A stretch of DNA of 9,951 bases from Dehalococcoidia bacterium UBA2979 (GTDB lineage: Bacteria; Chloroflexota; Dehalococcoidia; UBA2979), in the NCBI GenBank assembly GCA_002348225.1, contig DEAP01000015.1, positions 1 through 9,951 on the forward strand, written 5' to 3'. The notes under the pieces were generated by a model, which was not told the origin of the DNA, searched no databases, and saw only the letters and a program-made list of their open reading frames with translations. Shown here one piece after another: positions 1 through 6,802 of the stretch. Numbering within the stretch: the first letter of the stretch is position 1; each line of letters begins with the position of its first letter. The translations under genes were made by a program, and so were the position numbers.

Positions 1-466
1 CCCGGCTGTGGGTGGTGGCTTTGGAATTGCTCTGGCATGCGATATACGGGTGATGGGTGAGGGGAGTTATTTTTATCCCGCTTTTACCGATCGTGGGCTT
101 GCTGCTGACAATGGAGTTAGTTGGATGCTTCCGCGATTGGTAGGCCCGGCAAAAGCGTTGAGATGGCTGTGGGATGCGTCTCGTATTTACTCTGATGAAG
201 CACTTCAGACTGGTTTAGCAGATTTAGTAGTAGCTGACGAGAAGGTGTTAGAAGAAGCCCTCGGGTTGGCCCAGAAATGGGCCAAGGGACCAACAGTGGC
301 GTACGGACTTATTAAAGATCAGGTCTACACAGGGCTAACGGAGGAGTATGGTACTCAGTTGATCGCCGAGGAATTTCAACAGGCGCGAGCGTCTGCATCT
401 GAAGATGTCGCTGAAGGTATTTCGGCATTTCGTGAGAAACGGACACCAGAGTTTCGTGGCCGGTAA
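1..466 (+). CDS. Enoyl-CoA hydratase/isomerase (crotonase) family protein, C-terminal part
   Basis: This is the 3' part of a gene that runs off the left edge; the first complete codon begins at base 2 and the stop is TAA at 464-466. The visible protein opens with PAVGGGFGIALACDIRV, the crotonase oxyanion-hole segment, then has the family core (FTDRGLAADNG, MLPRLVGPAKAL) and the usual C-terminal helices ending in REKRTPEF. About 100 N-terminal residues should lie upstream. Family members act in the cytoplasm on acyl-CoA thioesters. The two glutamates that define hydratases (rat E144 and E164) align here with the Gly of GGGFG and the Phe of PAFTD. The AF..GL..D.G pattern resembles PaaG-type isomerases, where an Asp in the same DxG position is kept. 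An isomerase or another crotonase reaction is therefore more likely than classical hydration (inference). It may share a transcript with the exporter 32 bp downstream. The family call is firm; the substrate is unknown. Confidence 0.9.
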   Translation, partial: PAVGGGFGIALACDIRVMGEGSYFYPAFTDRGLAADNGVSWMLPRLVGPAKALRWLWDASRIYSDEALQTGLADLVVADEKVLEEALGLAQKWAKGPTVAYGLIKDQVYTGLTEEYGTQLIAEEFQQARASASEDVAEGISAFREKRTPEFRGR

Positions 467-498
467 TTGTATTTTAAGACGATTGAGCCAGAATTATC

Positions 499-1716
499 TT
501 GCCCCGCCTGTTCCCTGCCGACACGTTTGATGTTTTTAAGATCGCTTCATACCGCCGTCTGTGGACAGCGGCAGTATTTTTTGCAATGGGACAATGGCTC
601 GAGCGGACTATTGTTGGTTGGCTGGTCCTTGAGATAACAGGCTCTCCTTTTCTCACTGGACTTGCGTGGGCTATTCGATTCAGTCCGAACTTAATACTTG
701 GACCTGTTTTGGGTGTTATTTCTGATCGATATGCTCGTCATCGGACCCTGTCTATAAATGCACTCGTCCGGGCAATATCTATGTTGGTAGTCGCAGGGGT
801 GTTTTTCGCAGATGAATCTTCTGTTTTTCCTTTATTTGTTTTAGCACTGATTAGTGGCACGAGCACAACACTGCAAATGGCCGTTATTCAGCCGCTCGCT
901 ATTGATGTGGTCGGTGAGGATCGCTTGTCACGGGGCATAACGATCACGTCTTTAGGGCAACGACTTGTCGGTGCTGGCGGTGCGATTAGCGGGGGACTTC
1001 TTTTGGCCACAATTCCTCACCAGTGGATTTTTGTAATTGGCGCGTTCCCTCTAGTTGTAGCTGCTGCTTATTTCTCCTCGATTAATCCACAGGTTCGGAA
1101 GACTCAGATCCGGAGCTCTTTTGTTTCTGATCTGGTCGAAGGTGTGTTGATGATGAAGAAGAATAAAGTAGTCCTAGCGTTGATCGGGTTGATGGCTTTT
1201 GCAGAAATGTTTGGATTTTCTTACCACGGTTTTCTTCCTGTGGTAGCCGATGAGCTTTTATCTATCGGCCCAGAAGGGCTGGGCGTTTTGGTATCCGCAA
1301 CTGCCATAGGAGGTCTTGTTGGGATGTTGTTGATCACTCTGTATGGCCGATATGCCAGAAAAGGAGTGTTGCTGCTGATTACAGTTGGTTGTCTAGGTGT
1401 CTGGGAGATTCTTCTGGGAACTTCCTCCATATTTTTTGCGTCACTGATAATACTTGTTTGTCTAGGGGCCGCCGGAGCAATGATCGACTCACTCGAGTGG
1501 ATACTTTTGCAAGGTGCTGTTCCAAAAGATATGCGAGGTCGAGTGCTAGGTGGGTGGAACCTCGCGATTGGGTGTGGCTGGATTGGGACACTACTCATGG
1601 GTTTGATGGCCGAACAGTTGGGTATATCCGTCACATTTTGGGTGGCGGGATTAATACTTGTTTTAGTCGCGAGTTTGTCTCCGACAGTTGTGAAAGAACT
1701 GAAAGAGTTACGCTGA
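499..1716 (+). CDS. MFS transporter, MFS_3 (EntS-like) exporter type
   Basis: This is a predicted inner-membrane secondary transporter of 405 residues, the usual size for a 12-helix MFS protein. Hydrophobic helices run through the whole sequence. The loop 2-3 motif A is clear at residues 72-84 (GVISDRYARHRTL). Near the C-terminal half, residues 341-354 (VPKDMRGRVLGGWN) match the PxxxRGRVxxxxN stretch typical of the MFS_3 group, which includes the enterobactin exporter EntS and many putative drug exporters. The start is taken as TTG at 499. The frame is closed by a TGA at 484-486, the first in-frame ATG is at residue 30 inside helix 1, and the short charged N-terminus (DVFKIASYRRLW) looks like a normal family start. 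No good Shine-Dalgarno is visible, so the start is the weak point. Co-directional with the crotonase gene upstream, it could be co-transcribed. It stops 5 bp from the end of the converging MFS gene. The substrate cannot be read from the sequence. Confidence 0.85.
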   Translation: MPRLFPADTFDVFKIASYRRLWTAAVFFAMGQWLERTIVGWLVLEITGSPFLTGLAWAIRFSPNLILGPVLGVISDRYARHRTLSINALVRAISMLVVAGVFFADESSVFPLFVLALISGTSTTLQMAVIQPLAIDVVGEDRLSRGITITSLGQRLVGAGGAISGGLLLATIPHQWIFVIGAFPLVVAAAYFSSINPQVRKTQIRSSFVSDLVEGVLMMKKNKVVLALIGLMAFAEMFGFSYHGFLPVVADELLSIGPEGLGVLVSATAIGGLVGMLLITLYGRYARKGVLLLITVGCLGVWEILLGTSSIFFASLIILVCLGAAGAMIDSLEWILLQGAVPKDMRGRVLGGWNLAIGCGWIGTLLMGLMAEQLGISVTFWVAGLILVLVASLSPTVVKELKELR

Positions 1717-1720
1717 CCGG

Positions 1721-1743
1721 CCTATGATTGTGTCGTAGGTTTT
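1721..1743 (+). terminator. Possible intrinsic terminator after the MFS_3 exporter
   Basis: CCTATGA (1721-1727) can pair with TCGTAGG (1733-1739) around a 5-nt loop. All seven pairs form, one of them a T-G wobble, and TTTT (1740-1743) follows. It begins 5 bp after the exporter stop codon. The T-run is short and the stem only moderately GC-rich, so the call is tentative. The hairpin overlaps the last codons of the opposite-strand MFS gene. Read on the minus strand it has no following T-run, so it would not serve that gene. Confidence 0.4.
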
Positions 1744-2960
1744 GACCAAAATTGGAGGAATATAATCCCGGCCAACTGGATTACAGCGGCTAGGAGAAAC
1801 ACGGTCTGATAATTCGACGTAAAGTCATATAGTGCGCCCATTCCTAGAGCCCCAAAGGATGCGATGAATGATACGGCACCCTGTTGTGAAGCGAGCGTAG
1901 CTTCAAAGTTACGTTCCCCTATAGATTCCGATGCTAGAAGACCCTGTAAAGGAAGCAGGGTACCAAATGCGATCCCGCCGATGATAGCGAACGCCCACAT
2001 GGTGGTTAGTGACGGTTCTAATAAAAAAGCTAGTGTTGATATAAAAGTCATCAGATATACGCCGGTCAGTGCTCGCTTAGCGCCTAATTTATTTTCCATA
2101 AAGGCGAGAGCTGCTCGTCCAGGGAGCGACAAAAATCCTCGAGCACCTGATATTGCAACGGCAGTTGAGAGACTAAAGCCTAGAGTTTGAATTGCGGCGA
2201 CATGGTGAAATTGGATACCATTTGTGGCTAATCCGTAGAGCGAGAATATCAAAGTTAGAAATATCAACTGCCTGTTCGACACAAGTAGATACATCGTTCG
2301 TGTTAGGCTTCCTGACCTGTTTGATTTATCTGGAGCTATACCAGTGCTTGCTTGTCCTATTGCGCGTGTTGGAGCGGCCATGAGACCCGGGATCGCAAAT
2401 AATATTGCCCCTAGACTCATCACCTGCATAGCGAATCGCCAGTCCTCAAGGGAAGATATGAGACCACCCACTGGAATGAATATAGGGCTTGATAATCCTC
2501 CAACGAGGGTCAGAATCATGAAGGCTTTTGCTCTGTCTTCCGCATGTCTCTGAGCAACTAAAGCCATTGTGATGTGATAAAACAGCGTCGCATGTAAAGT
2601 AGAGGCTCCGAGCGTCCAGCAGATAATAAAGGTGGTTTGAGATGTCGCAAGGCTTGCTGCCCAGATAGCAATTGAACCCACAAGTAGCCCAGCGCACATA
2701 AGAACTCTGGCTGATATCCAGCGAAGGGACATGCCGGCCAAGACACCAAACGCTGCCCCACCTATCGAACCGAGGGTGTTTGCCAGAGACATACTGCTTA
2801 TGGTCCACTTGGTGCTGCTGGTGATGTCATAGAGCAGCAGACCGAATCCATACAATACAACCCCGTATACTCCTATAGTCAGCAGTCCAAGGGAAATAGG
2901 TAGTTTCCAATAGCCTATGGATTCAATGATCTGGCGATATGACGGAAGATAATTATTCAT
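1722..2960 (-). CDS. MFS transporter (MFS_1-like), substrate unknown
   Basis: This is a predicted 12-helix inner-membrane transporter of 412 residues, from ATG at 2960 (MNNYLPSYRQ) to TAG at 1722-1724. The frame stays open to 3140, but those extra ~60 residues are charged, unlike a transporter N-terminus, and would overlap the divergent glycosyltransferase gene. The ATG at 2960, with a purine-rich AAGAGA just upstream, gives the normal MFS length. The first motif A position (residues 75-88, AGMSLRWISARVL) lacks the usual acidic residue. A second motif-A-like stretch, GRAALAFMENKLGAKRAL at residues 281-298, opens the C-terminal half. The W-rich entry to helix 2 (KWTISSMSLANTLGS) and the G-rich helix 4-5 region recall the monocarboxylate/oxalate porter-like branch of MFS_1, but I cannot place it further. 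It is divergent from the glycosyltransferase, convergent with the other MFS gene, and not closely similar to it, so the pair is not a recent duplication. Confidence 0.85.
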   Translation of the reverse strand: MNNYLPSYRQIIESIGYWKLPISLGLLTIGVYGVVLYGFGLLLYDITSSTKWTISSMSLANTLGSIGGAAFGVLAGMSLRWISARVLMCAGLLVGSIAIWAASLATSQTTFIICWTLGASTLHATLFYHITMALVAQRHAEDRAKAFMILTLVGGLSSPIFIPVGGLISSLEDWRFAMQVMSLGAILFAIPGLMAAPTRAIGQASTGIAPDKSNRSGSLTRTMYLLVSNRQLIFLTLIFSLYGLATNGIQFHHVAAIQTLGFSLSTAVAISGARGFLSLPGRAALAFMENKLGAKRALTGVYLMTFISTLAFLLEPSLTTMWAFAIIGGIAFGTLLPLQGLLASESIGERNFEATLASQQGAVSFIASFGALGMGALYDFTSNYQTVFLLAAVIQLAGIIFLQFWSKPTTQS

Positions 2961-3030
2961 TAGTAGTCTCTTGCCCAAGGTATGGTAACGACTACTTGAC
3001 TCGATCAGCGAAAGATTGCAAGAGAGAAAT
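2961..3030. promoter_or_regulatory. Divergent intergenic region with a 7-bp inverted repeat
   Basis: This 70-bp spacer must carry the start signals of both the leftward MFS gene and the rightward glycosyltransferase gene. It contains a perfect inverted repeat, AGTAGTC (2962-2968) and GACTACT (2990-2996), with a 21-nt gap. A short palindrome, CTTG-cc-CAAG, lies inside the gap (2970-2979). A TTGACT hexamer at 2996-3001 resembles a -35 box on the plus strand, but no acceptable -10 box lies at the right distance, so I do not call a specific promoter. The repeat may be an operator, or a hairpin in the MFS transcript, where it sits directly before the ATG (inference). Confidence 0.4.
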
Positions 3031-4851
3031 ATGAGTTTCCCCGGGGTTTTGGAGCAAAAAGTTTTTTGGGCTCTGTTTTTTGTAACACTACTTGCTCTGA
3101 TGCTTCGGTTTTCCCACTTCGCAGACTTGGGTATAGGCAATTTATTTTATGCCTCTACTATCAGATCAATGGGCGAATCGTGGCACAATTTTTTCTACGC
3201 CTCCTTTGATCCCAGCGGGGCTATAGCAGTCGACAAACCACCACTTGGACTTTGGTTGCAAGTGTTGTCGACAAAACTATTTGGCTTAAACGCATTTGGA
3301 TTTATCGGTCCGATTGCTTTGGCGGGAGCTTTAGCAGTCCCGTTGGTATTTGTCGGGGCATACCGATGGTTCGGTCTTGAGGTGGCTACTATAGCGGCAA
3401 TAGTTTTGGCGATTTTCCCTGAGTCAGTTGCTACATCAAGAGATTCCACTATGGACGCTCTCCTGATGTTTGTTGCAATGTTGAGTGCATTGATTTTTGT
3501 TTATTCCGTAGAAAATAGGCCAAAATTATTGCTTATCTGGGCAGTATCTCTCGCTGTCCTGTTTAATATTAAATTTTTCGAAGGTCTTATTTTTCTGCCA
3601 GCAGCAGGTGTGTACATTATGGTCCGCTGGAGGAACCAGCTTGTTGAGAAAGCTAGCTTAATTTTTGGGAGCGGAATCATATTTATAGTCTGCGCCTCTC
3701 TTTGGATGGTGGCCGTTGAACTTACGAATGTCGATAGCCGTCCTCTGATCCTAAATGACCCGAACAATAGCCCGATTAGTCTGGCTGTTTTCTATAACGG
3801 GATTGAGAGAGTATTCCCTTCAGAAGTAACTATCTTTCAGCCAATTCCTGATGCGCCGCGATACAGTGCTGCTCTGCAAGCGATATGGGCTCCAGCTTTT
3901 GGTGTAGGGGATGCAGGATTGTTCAGATTATTTTCCGGAGCGAACGGTCCATTATTGGGTTCCATACTGTGTTTTGGGCTTTTTGGTGTTCTGTCGATAT
4001 TAGTTACGAAGCGCTCGTTACTGAATGGTCCTGTCCTATTCTGGATGATATGGTTTTTAACAGGACTCGTACTTTTTAGTTTTTCCAACAGAGCACCGGC
4101 ACACTATATCGAATCTTTTGCACCTGCCATCGCGATTATGGGTGGGTTAGGCATTGTTCGTGGCTTGGAGTATTTCGGTGTTTTTAAAATACTGATCGCC
4201 CCATTAATATTTGTCTTTTTAGTTGTTTATAATTTTGCAGTAACCACAGACTATCCGGTGCTGCGAGAGATGCTTTCATATTCTCTTGCCGGAGGCATAA
4301 TCATTTATATTCTGTTCGGTCTGCTCCGGACTATGACTAACCTCAAAATTGCCATGCCAATTCTTTCAATATTCCTATTTTTTCCGTTACTGACGTCGGC
4401 GTGGATAGTGTCTTTTTCACCTCGGGCTCAGATCACACAACCTAATCCAGTCATTTATGCCACCGAAGAATTTGCATGGGATACTACCTCTCAAAATCAG
4501 TCATGGAGACGTGTGCCAGCCGAGAAAGTTTTAGAGAAACTACCAGTTGATTCTTCTGCAAAGTATCGATTCGGTATAGATGGAGTGAACAACGCTGGAG
4601 AGGCTATAGCCTTTACTGGTGAACCGATACTTCCTGTTTGGAATGAGTACCGCCGGGAGTTGATGTTCCCACCTGATGTCCTCCGTGGATTTTTAGAGAC
4701 TGGTGAATTGCGATACTTGCTGTTGTCGCAAGGACGAATAGCTCTTGGACTACTTGACGAAGTAAGGGATATAACGGGTGAATACTGCGAGTACGACGAG
4801 GCGCTTTCTGCTGATTTCAAGTCATGGGTAGTTTTTGAGTGTGGTCGTTAG
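3031..4851 (+). CDS. Polytopic membrane glycosyltransferase, PMT/ArnT-like (YkcB/YycA type)
   Basis: This 606-residue integral membrane protein belongs to the C-type glycosyltransferase fold (PMT_2/ArnT-like). Such enzymes move a sugar from a polyprenyl-phosphate donor to an acceptor on the outer face of the membrane. Key stretches are residues 36-60 (an FYASTIRSM...SWHNFF...SFDP region), the hallmark VDKPPLGLW at 67-75, and ATSRDSTMDALL at 134-145. About ten or more hydrophobic helices follow up to residue ~463. A soluble extracytoplasmic C-terminal domain of ~140 residues ends the protein. D68 and D142 align by eye with conserved acidic residues of ArnT (E84, D158). The ArnT DE pair at the first loop is replaced by G36-N37. 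The start is ATG 3031, with AAGAGAG just upstream; a TTG at 3016 is also in frame but has no better signal. The gene is divergent from an MFS gene and convergent with the permease. Donor and acceptor are unknown. Confidence 0.85.
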   Translation: MSFPGVLEQKVFWALFFVTLLALMLRFSHFADLGIGNLFYASTIRSMGESWHNFFYASFDPSGAIAVDKPPLGLWLQVLSTKLFGLNAFGFIGPIALAGALAVPLVFVGAYRWFGLEVATIAAIVLAIFPESVATSRDSTMDALLMFVAMLSALIFVYSVENRPKLLLIWAVSLAVLFNIKFFEGLIFLPAAGVYIMVRWRNQLVEKASLIFGSGIIFIVCASLWMVAVELTNVDSRPLILNDPNNSPISLAVFYNGIERVFPSEVTIFQPIPDAPRYSAALQAIWAPAFGVGDAGLFRLFSGANGPLLGSILCFGLFGVLSILVTKRSLLNGPVLFWMIWFLTGLVLFSFSNRAPAHYIESFAPAIAIMGGLGIVRGLEYFGVFKILIAPLIFVFLVVYNFAVTTDYPVLREMLSYSLAGGIIIYILFGLLRTMTNLKIAMPILSIFLFFPLLTSAWIVSFSPRAQITQPNPVIYATEEFAWDTTSQNQSWRRVPAEKVLEKLPVDSSAKYRFGIDGVNNAGEAIAFTGEPILPVWNEYRRELMFPPDVLRGFLETGELRYLLLSQGRIALGLLDEVRDITGEYCEYDEALSADFKSWVVFECGR

Positions 4852-4867
4852 TTCACTCTCGAGCTGA

Positions 4868-5833
4868 TTAATTAGAGCCTCTGAGTCTCGGATCAAGCTT
4901 GTCACGAAGAGCATCTCCGAACATATTGAAGGACCATACAGTTGCGAAGATAAAAAGGCCAGGGAAAACTGCTAGATGAGGATATCTCGCTAATTCTTCT
5001 CTGGCATCGTTGAGTTCGCGCCCCCAAGAGGGATTAGGTGGTTGTACGCCGTATCCAAGAAACGACACCACTGATTCAAGAAGCACTGCTGCTCCCACAA
5101 AGAGCGACGCAGAAACAATCACGTACTGAAATAGATTAGGGAGTATATGTTGGTACATAATCCTGGAATTGCTGGCTCCGAGTGATATGGCTGCTTCGAC
5201 GTAGGTTTCTTCCCTGAGTGCAAGCGCCACGCCTCTGACTGTTCGTGAACTCTGAAATCCAGTATCGATGGAGACACATAGAACGATCACGAGCATGCTG
5301 GAGGATAGAGGCCCGATTGCGGGTAGGCGAGGTTCAAACGAGACAACTGCGATAATGAGAAAAAGGATCGTTGGAATGGACTGAAACACTTCCACAAATC
5401 GTTGAAGTATTGCATCAGTCCAACCACCCATGAAAGCTGACAAAATACCAAGGAAAGTCGACAGGCCCTTACCAAGTAGTACTGCCCCAAACCCAATTAA
5501 TACGGCTGTGCGTGCACCGTATATTAATCGGGCATACACATCTCTTCCGAGTCCATTCGTACCAAACCATGCAGTACTATTAGGTGTCAAAAATCGGTCT
5601 GCAATGTGGACACCAATCACGTGGTCGGATGACTGACTTGCGAGCGGCGTGAAAAGCGCTGGAACGGCTGCCATGAGTACAAAGATTACTATCACAAATA
5701 ATCCAATCGCACCGAGAGGGTACTTGATTAGAAATTTGCCAAGAGCCCCAGCAATTCTCAAGAATATTGGTGGCTCTGCTGGAGTGTTCAGTAGAGTCAG
5801 CTGATCCGAGGTTTGAGGGCTAGTCGTAGTCAC
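4868..5833 (-). CDS. DppC/OppC-type ABC transporter permease, orphan paralogue
   Basis: This 321-residue inner-membrane subunit of a peptide/nickel-type ABC importer has the family architecture. There is a cytoplasmic N-terminal tail of ~35 residues, TM1 at about 41-63, a periplasmic loop, then the hallmark GTNGLGRDVYARLIYGAR (91-108). The BPD_transp_1 core carries the EAA coupling motif at 213-233 (EAAISLGAS...HILPN). Next are GVQPPNPSWG (262-271) and the C-terminal signature DALRDKLDPRLRG. The start is GTG at 5833; no in-frame ATG is near, and AGGGA 6 nt upstream overlaps the phosphatase stop codon, implying translational coupling. It is the last gene of the minus-strand block. DppC proteins work with a DppB partner and two ATPase domains, but none adjoins this gene. 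It may use subunits of the upstream operon or of a distant locus (inference). It is clearly diverged from the DppC at 8878-9840. Confidence 0.93.
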   Translation of the reverse strand: MTTTSPQTSDQLTLLNTPAEPPIFLRIAGALGKFLIKYPLGAIGLFVIVIFVLMAAVPALFTPLASQSSDHVIGVHIADRFLTPNSTAWFGTNGLGRDVYARLIYGARTAVLIGFGAVLLGKGLSTFLGILSAFMGGWTDAILQRFVEVFQSIPTILFLIIAVVSFEPRLPAIGPLSSSMLVIVLCVSIDTGFQSSRTVRGVALALREETYVEAAISLGASNSRIMYQHILPNLFQYVIVSASLFVGAAVLLESVVSFLGYGVQPPNPSWGRELNDAREELARYPHLAVFPGLFIFATVWSFNMFGDALRDKLDPRLRGSN

Positions 5834-5842
5834 TATGTGTCC

Positions 5843-6595
5843 CTAATCGAGTAGGAATTCCCGGATTTCGTTGATTTCTCCATCACTGAACCCTAATTTT
5901 TTAAAGTAAGATTCGGCACCACCATAGTGCTCGCGTAAAAGTGCGAGGAAGTCATCCATGTAACTTCTGGGAGTGAGCATACGTTCGATGGCTTCGTCTC
6001 GAGTACCGACGAGTTCTCTACCACTTTCAATTAGGTAATCGTACAATCGGCCAGCACTCTGGCTGCTCAGTGCGTAGTCTTCAGCGATATCGTCGTGACT
6101 CACTCCGAGGAGGTCCAATATCAGCGCAGCTGTCACTCCGGTGCGATCCTTGCCAGCCGTGCAATGTGCGAGAATCGGATAAGAGGAAGGATCCAGAAGT
6201 ATCCTGATAACCTCGCGCCAGACCGCCTCCCCCCTCTCAAGCAGAGCAAAGTATCTTGGCCCGGACTGGCCTACTCCATACGCGATATCGAGATCCTCAC
6301 TGTTTTCTTTCATTGCTCGAGTTGCATCGATGACAGACAGATGAAAACGATTTTCTACGATATCCACAAGTGCACCACGGTCATTCCGTTCCTGTAGTTC
6401 ATCCTGATGGCGCAGATCAATAATTGTTTGAATAGAGAATTGTTCCTGAAGTGTTGAGGCTTCGCTTTCGTCTATCAGATCTGGCGAGCCGCAGCGAAAA
6501 AGCAGATCGGGTTTAACCATCCGTCCAGTAGCACTGGCATAACCTCCAAAATCTCTGAAGTTGAATGTGGTCTGAGTTTCTACGAGTCTTGGCAT
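5843..6595 (-). CDS. Tyrosine-protein phosphatase family protein (Y_phosphatase3, LipA/MptpB type)
   Basis: This 250-residue cytoplasmic-looking protein has no signal peptide or membrane helix. The active-site P-loop HCTAGKDRTG (144-153) gives nucleophile C145, D150 and R151. The KDRTG form is typical of the family holding Listeria LipA and mycobacterial MptpB, which hydrolyse phosphotyrosine, other phospho-residues and, in some members, phosphoinositides. The N-terminal NFRDFGGY (12-19), LLFRCGS (31-37) and IIDLRHQDE (58-66) blocks are also as expected for the family, and the length is normal. Starting at ATG 6595, it has AAGAGGA a few bases upstream, a good ribosome binding site. The stop TAG at 5843-5845 is 9 bp from the GTG of the permease, so the two form a unit. 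The true substrate is not evident. A regulatory role linked to transport is possible, but bystander co-transcription is equally compatible with the sequence. Confidence 0.9.
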   Translation of the reverse strand: MPRLVETQTTFNFRDFGGYASATGRMVKPDLLFRCGSPDLIDESEASTLQEQFSIQTIIDLRHQDELQERNDRGALVDIVENRFHLSVIDATRAMKENSEDLDIAYGVGQSGPRYFALLERGEAVWREVIRILLDPSSYPILAHCTAGKDRTGVTAALILDLLGVSHDDIAEDYALSSQSAGRLYDYLIESGRELVGTRDEAIERMLTPRSYMDDFLALLREHYGGAESYFKKLGFSDGEINEIREFLLD

Positions 6596-6684
6596 GAGTC
6601 CTCTTTCTACATGATTACGGTTAGGCGTACTTTTTTCGGTTTAATGACCGAGGATGCTTCAGTTGGGGTAGCAATATGTTACCT

Positions 6685-6727
6685 GAAATAACAGAAGGTA
6701 GGGCCGTAGAAAGTTAGCCCTACCTTC
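6685..6727 (-). terminator. Intrinsic terminator of the peptide ABC operon
   Basis: GAAGGTAGGGC (6694-6704) and GCCCTACCTTC (6717-6727) form a perfect 11-bp stem with a 12-nt loop. Read on the minus strand, the stem is followed by TGTTATTTC, a T-rich tail. It lies about 75 bp after the ATPase stop and about 100 bp before the phosphatase start. On the plus strand no T-run follows the stem, so it acts leftward. The tail is interrupted, so some read-through into the phosphatase gene is possible. Confidence 0.65.
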
Positions 6728-6760
6728 ACAGCGTCGACATGGGAAGAAAGTAGTGTTGGC

Positions 6761-6801
6761 TACTGATTTTACCCGCCGAGACTTACGGTAAGGTATCAGT
6801 A
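6761..6801 (-). repeat. Imperfect inverted repeat right after the ATPase stop codon
   Basis: TACTGAT (6761-6767) pairs perfectly with ATCAGTA (6795-6801), and inside it TTACC (6769-6773) pairs with GGTAA (6787-6791). This gives a 12-bp stem with a small internal bulge and a 13-nt loop. It begins one base after the ATPase stop. No T-run follows in either direction, so it is not an intrinsic terminator by itself. It could protect the 3' end of the message or help the downstream terminator (inference). Confidence 0.5.
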
Positions 6802-6802
6802 A

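Larger units (their letters stand above)
6596..6802. other. 207-bp gap between two minus-strand transcription units
   Basis: No gene fits in this gap. It holds, in the direction of transcription, an imperfect hairpin next to the ATPase stop, a terminator-like hairpin, a small TGTTA/TAACA stem (6677-6681 and 6689-6693), and then about 75 bp leading to the phosphatase ribosome binding site. A promoter for the phosphatase-permease pair would be expected in the last part, but I could not find a convincing -35/-10 pair. Confidence 0.6.

Noticed and set aside
1221..1634. 137-residue minus-strand open frame inside the MFS_3 exporter gene
   Set aside because: It lies fully antisense to conserved exporter sequence, is Pro/Ser/Thr-rich, and has no domain signature.
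3011..3024. Promoter with TTGACT (2996-3001) as -35
   Set aside because: The hexamer at the expected -10 distance is CAAGAG, which does not resemble a -10 box.
3016..3030. TTG at 3016 as the glycosyltransferase start
   Set aside because: The ATG at 3031 has a purine-rich ribosome binding sequence directly upstream, and the hydrophobic first helix starts soon after it. The five extra residues add nothing recognisable.
2961..3140. N-terminal extension of the leftward MFS gene to give 472 residues from 3140
   Set aside because: The added ~60 residues are charged and unlike a transporter N-terminus, and they would overlap the divergent glycosyltransferase gene. The ATG at 2960 gives normal MFS length.
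4852..4867. Bidirectional terminator between the convergent glycosyltransferase and permease genes
   Set aside because: The 16-bp gap and its flanks contain only short palindromes (CTCGAG, TAATTA) and no stem with a T-run.
6631..6651. TCGGT/ACCGA hairpin next to a T6 run as a terminator
   Set aside because: The T-run precedes the stem on the plus strand and becomes an A-run after the stem on the minus strand, where the genes are. No plus-strand gene ends nearby.
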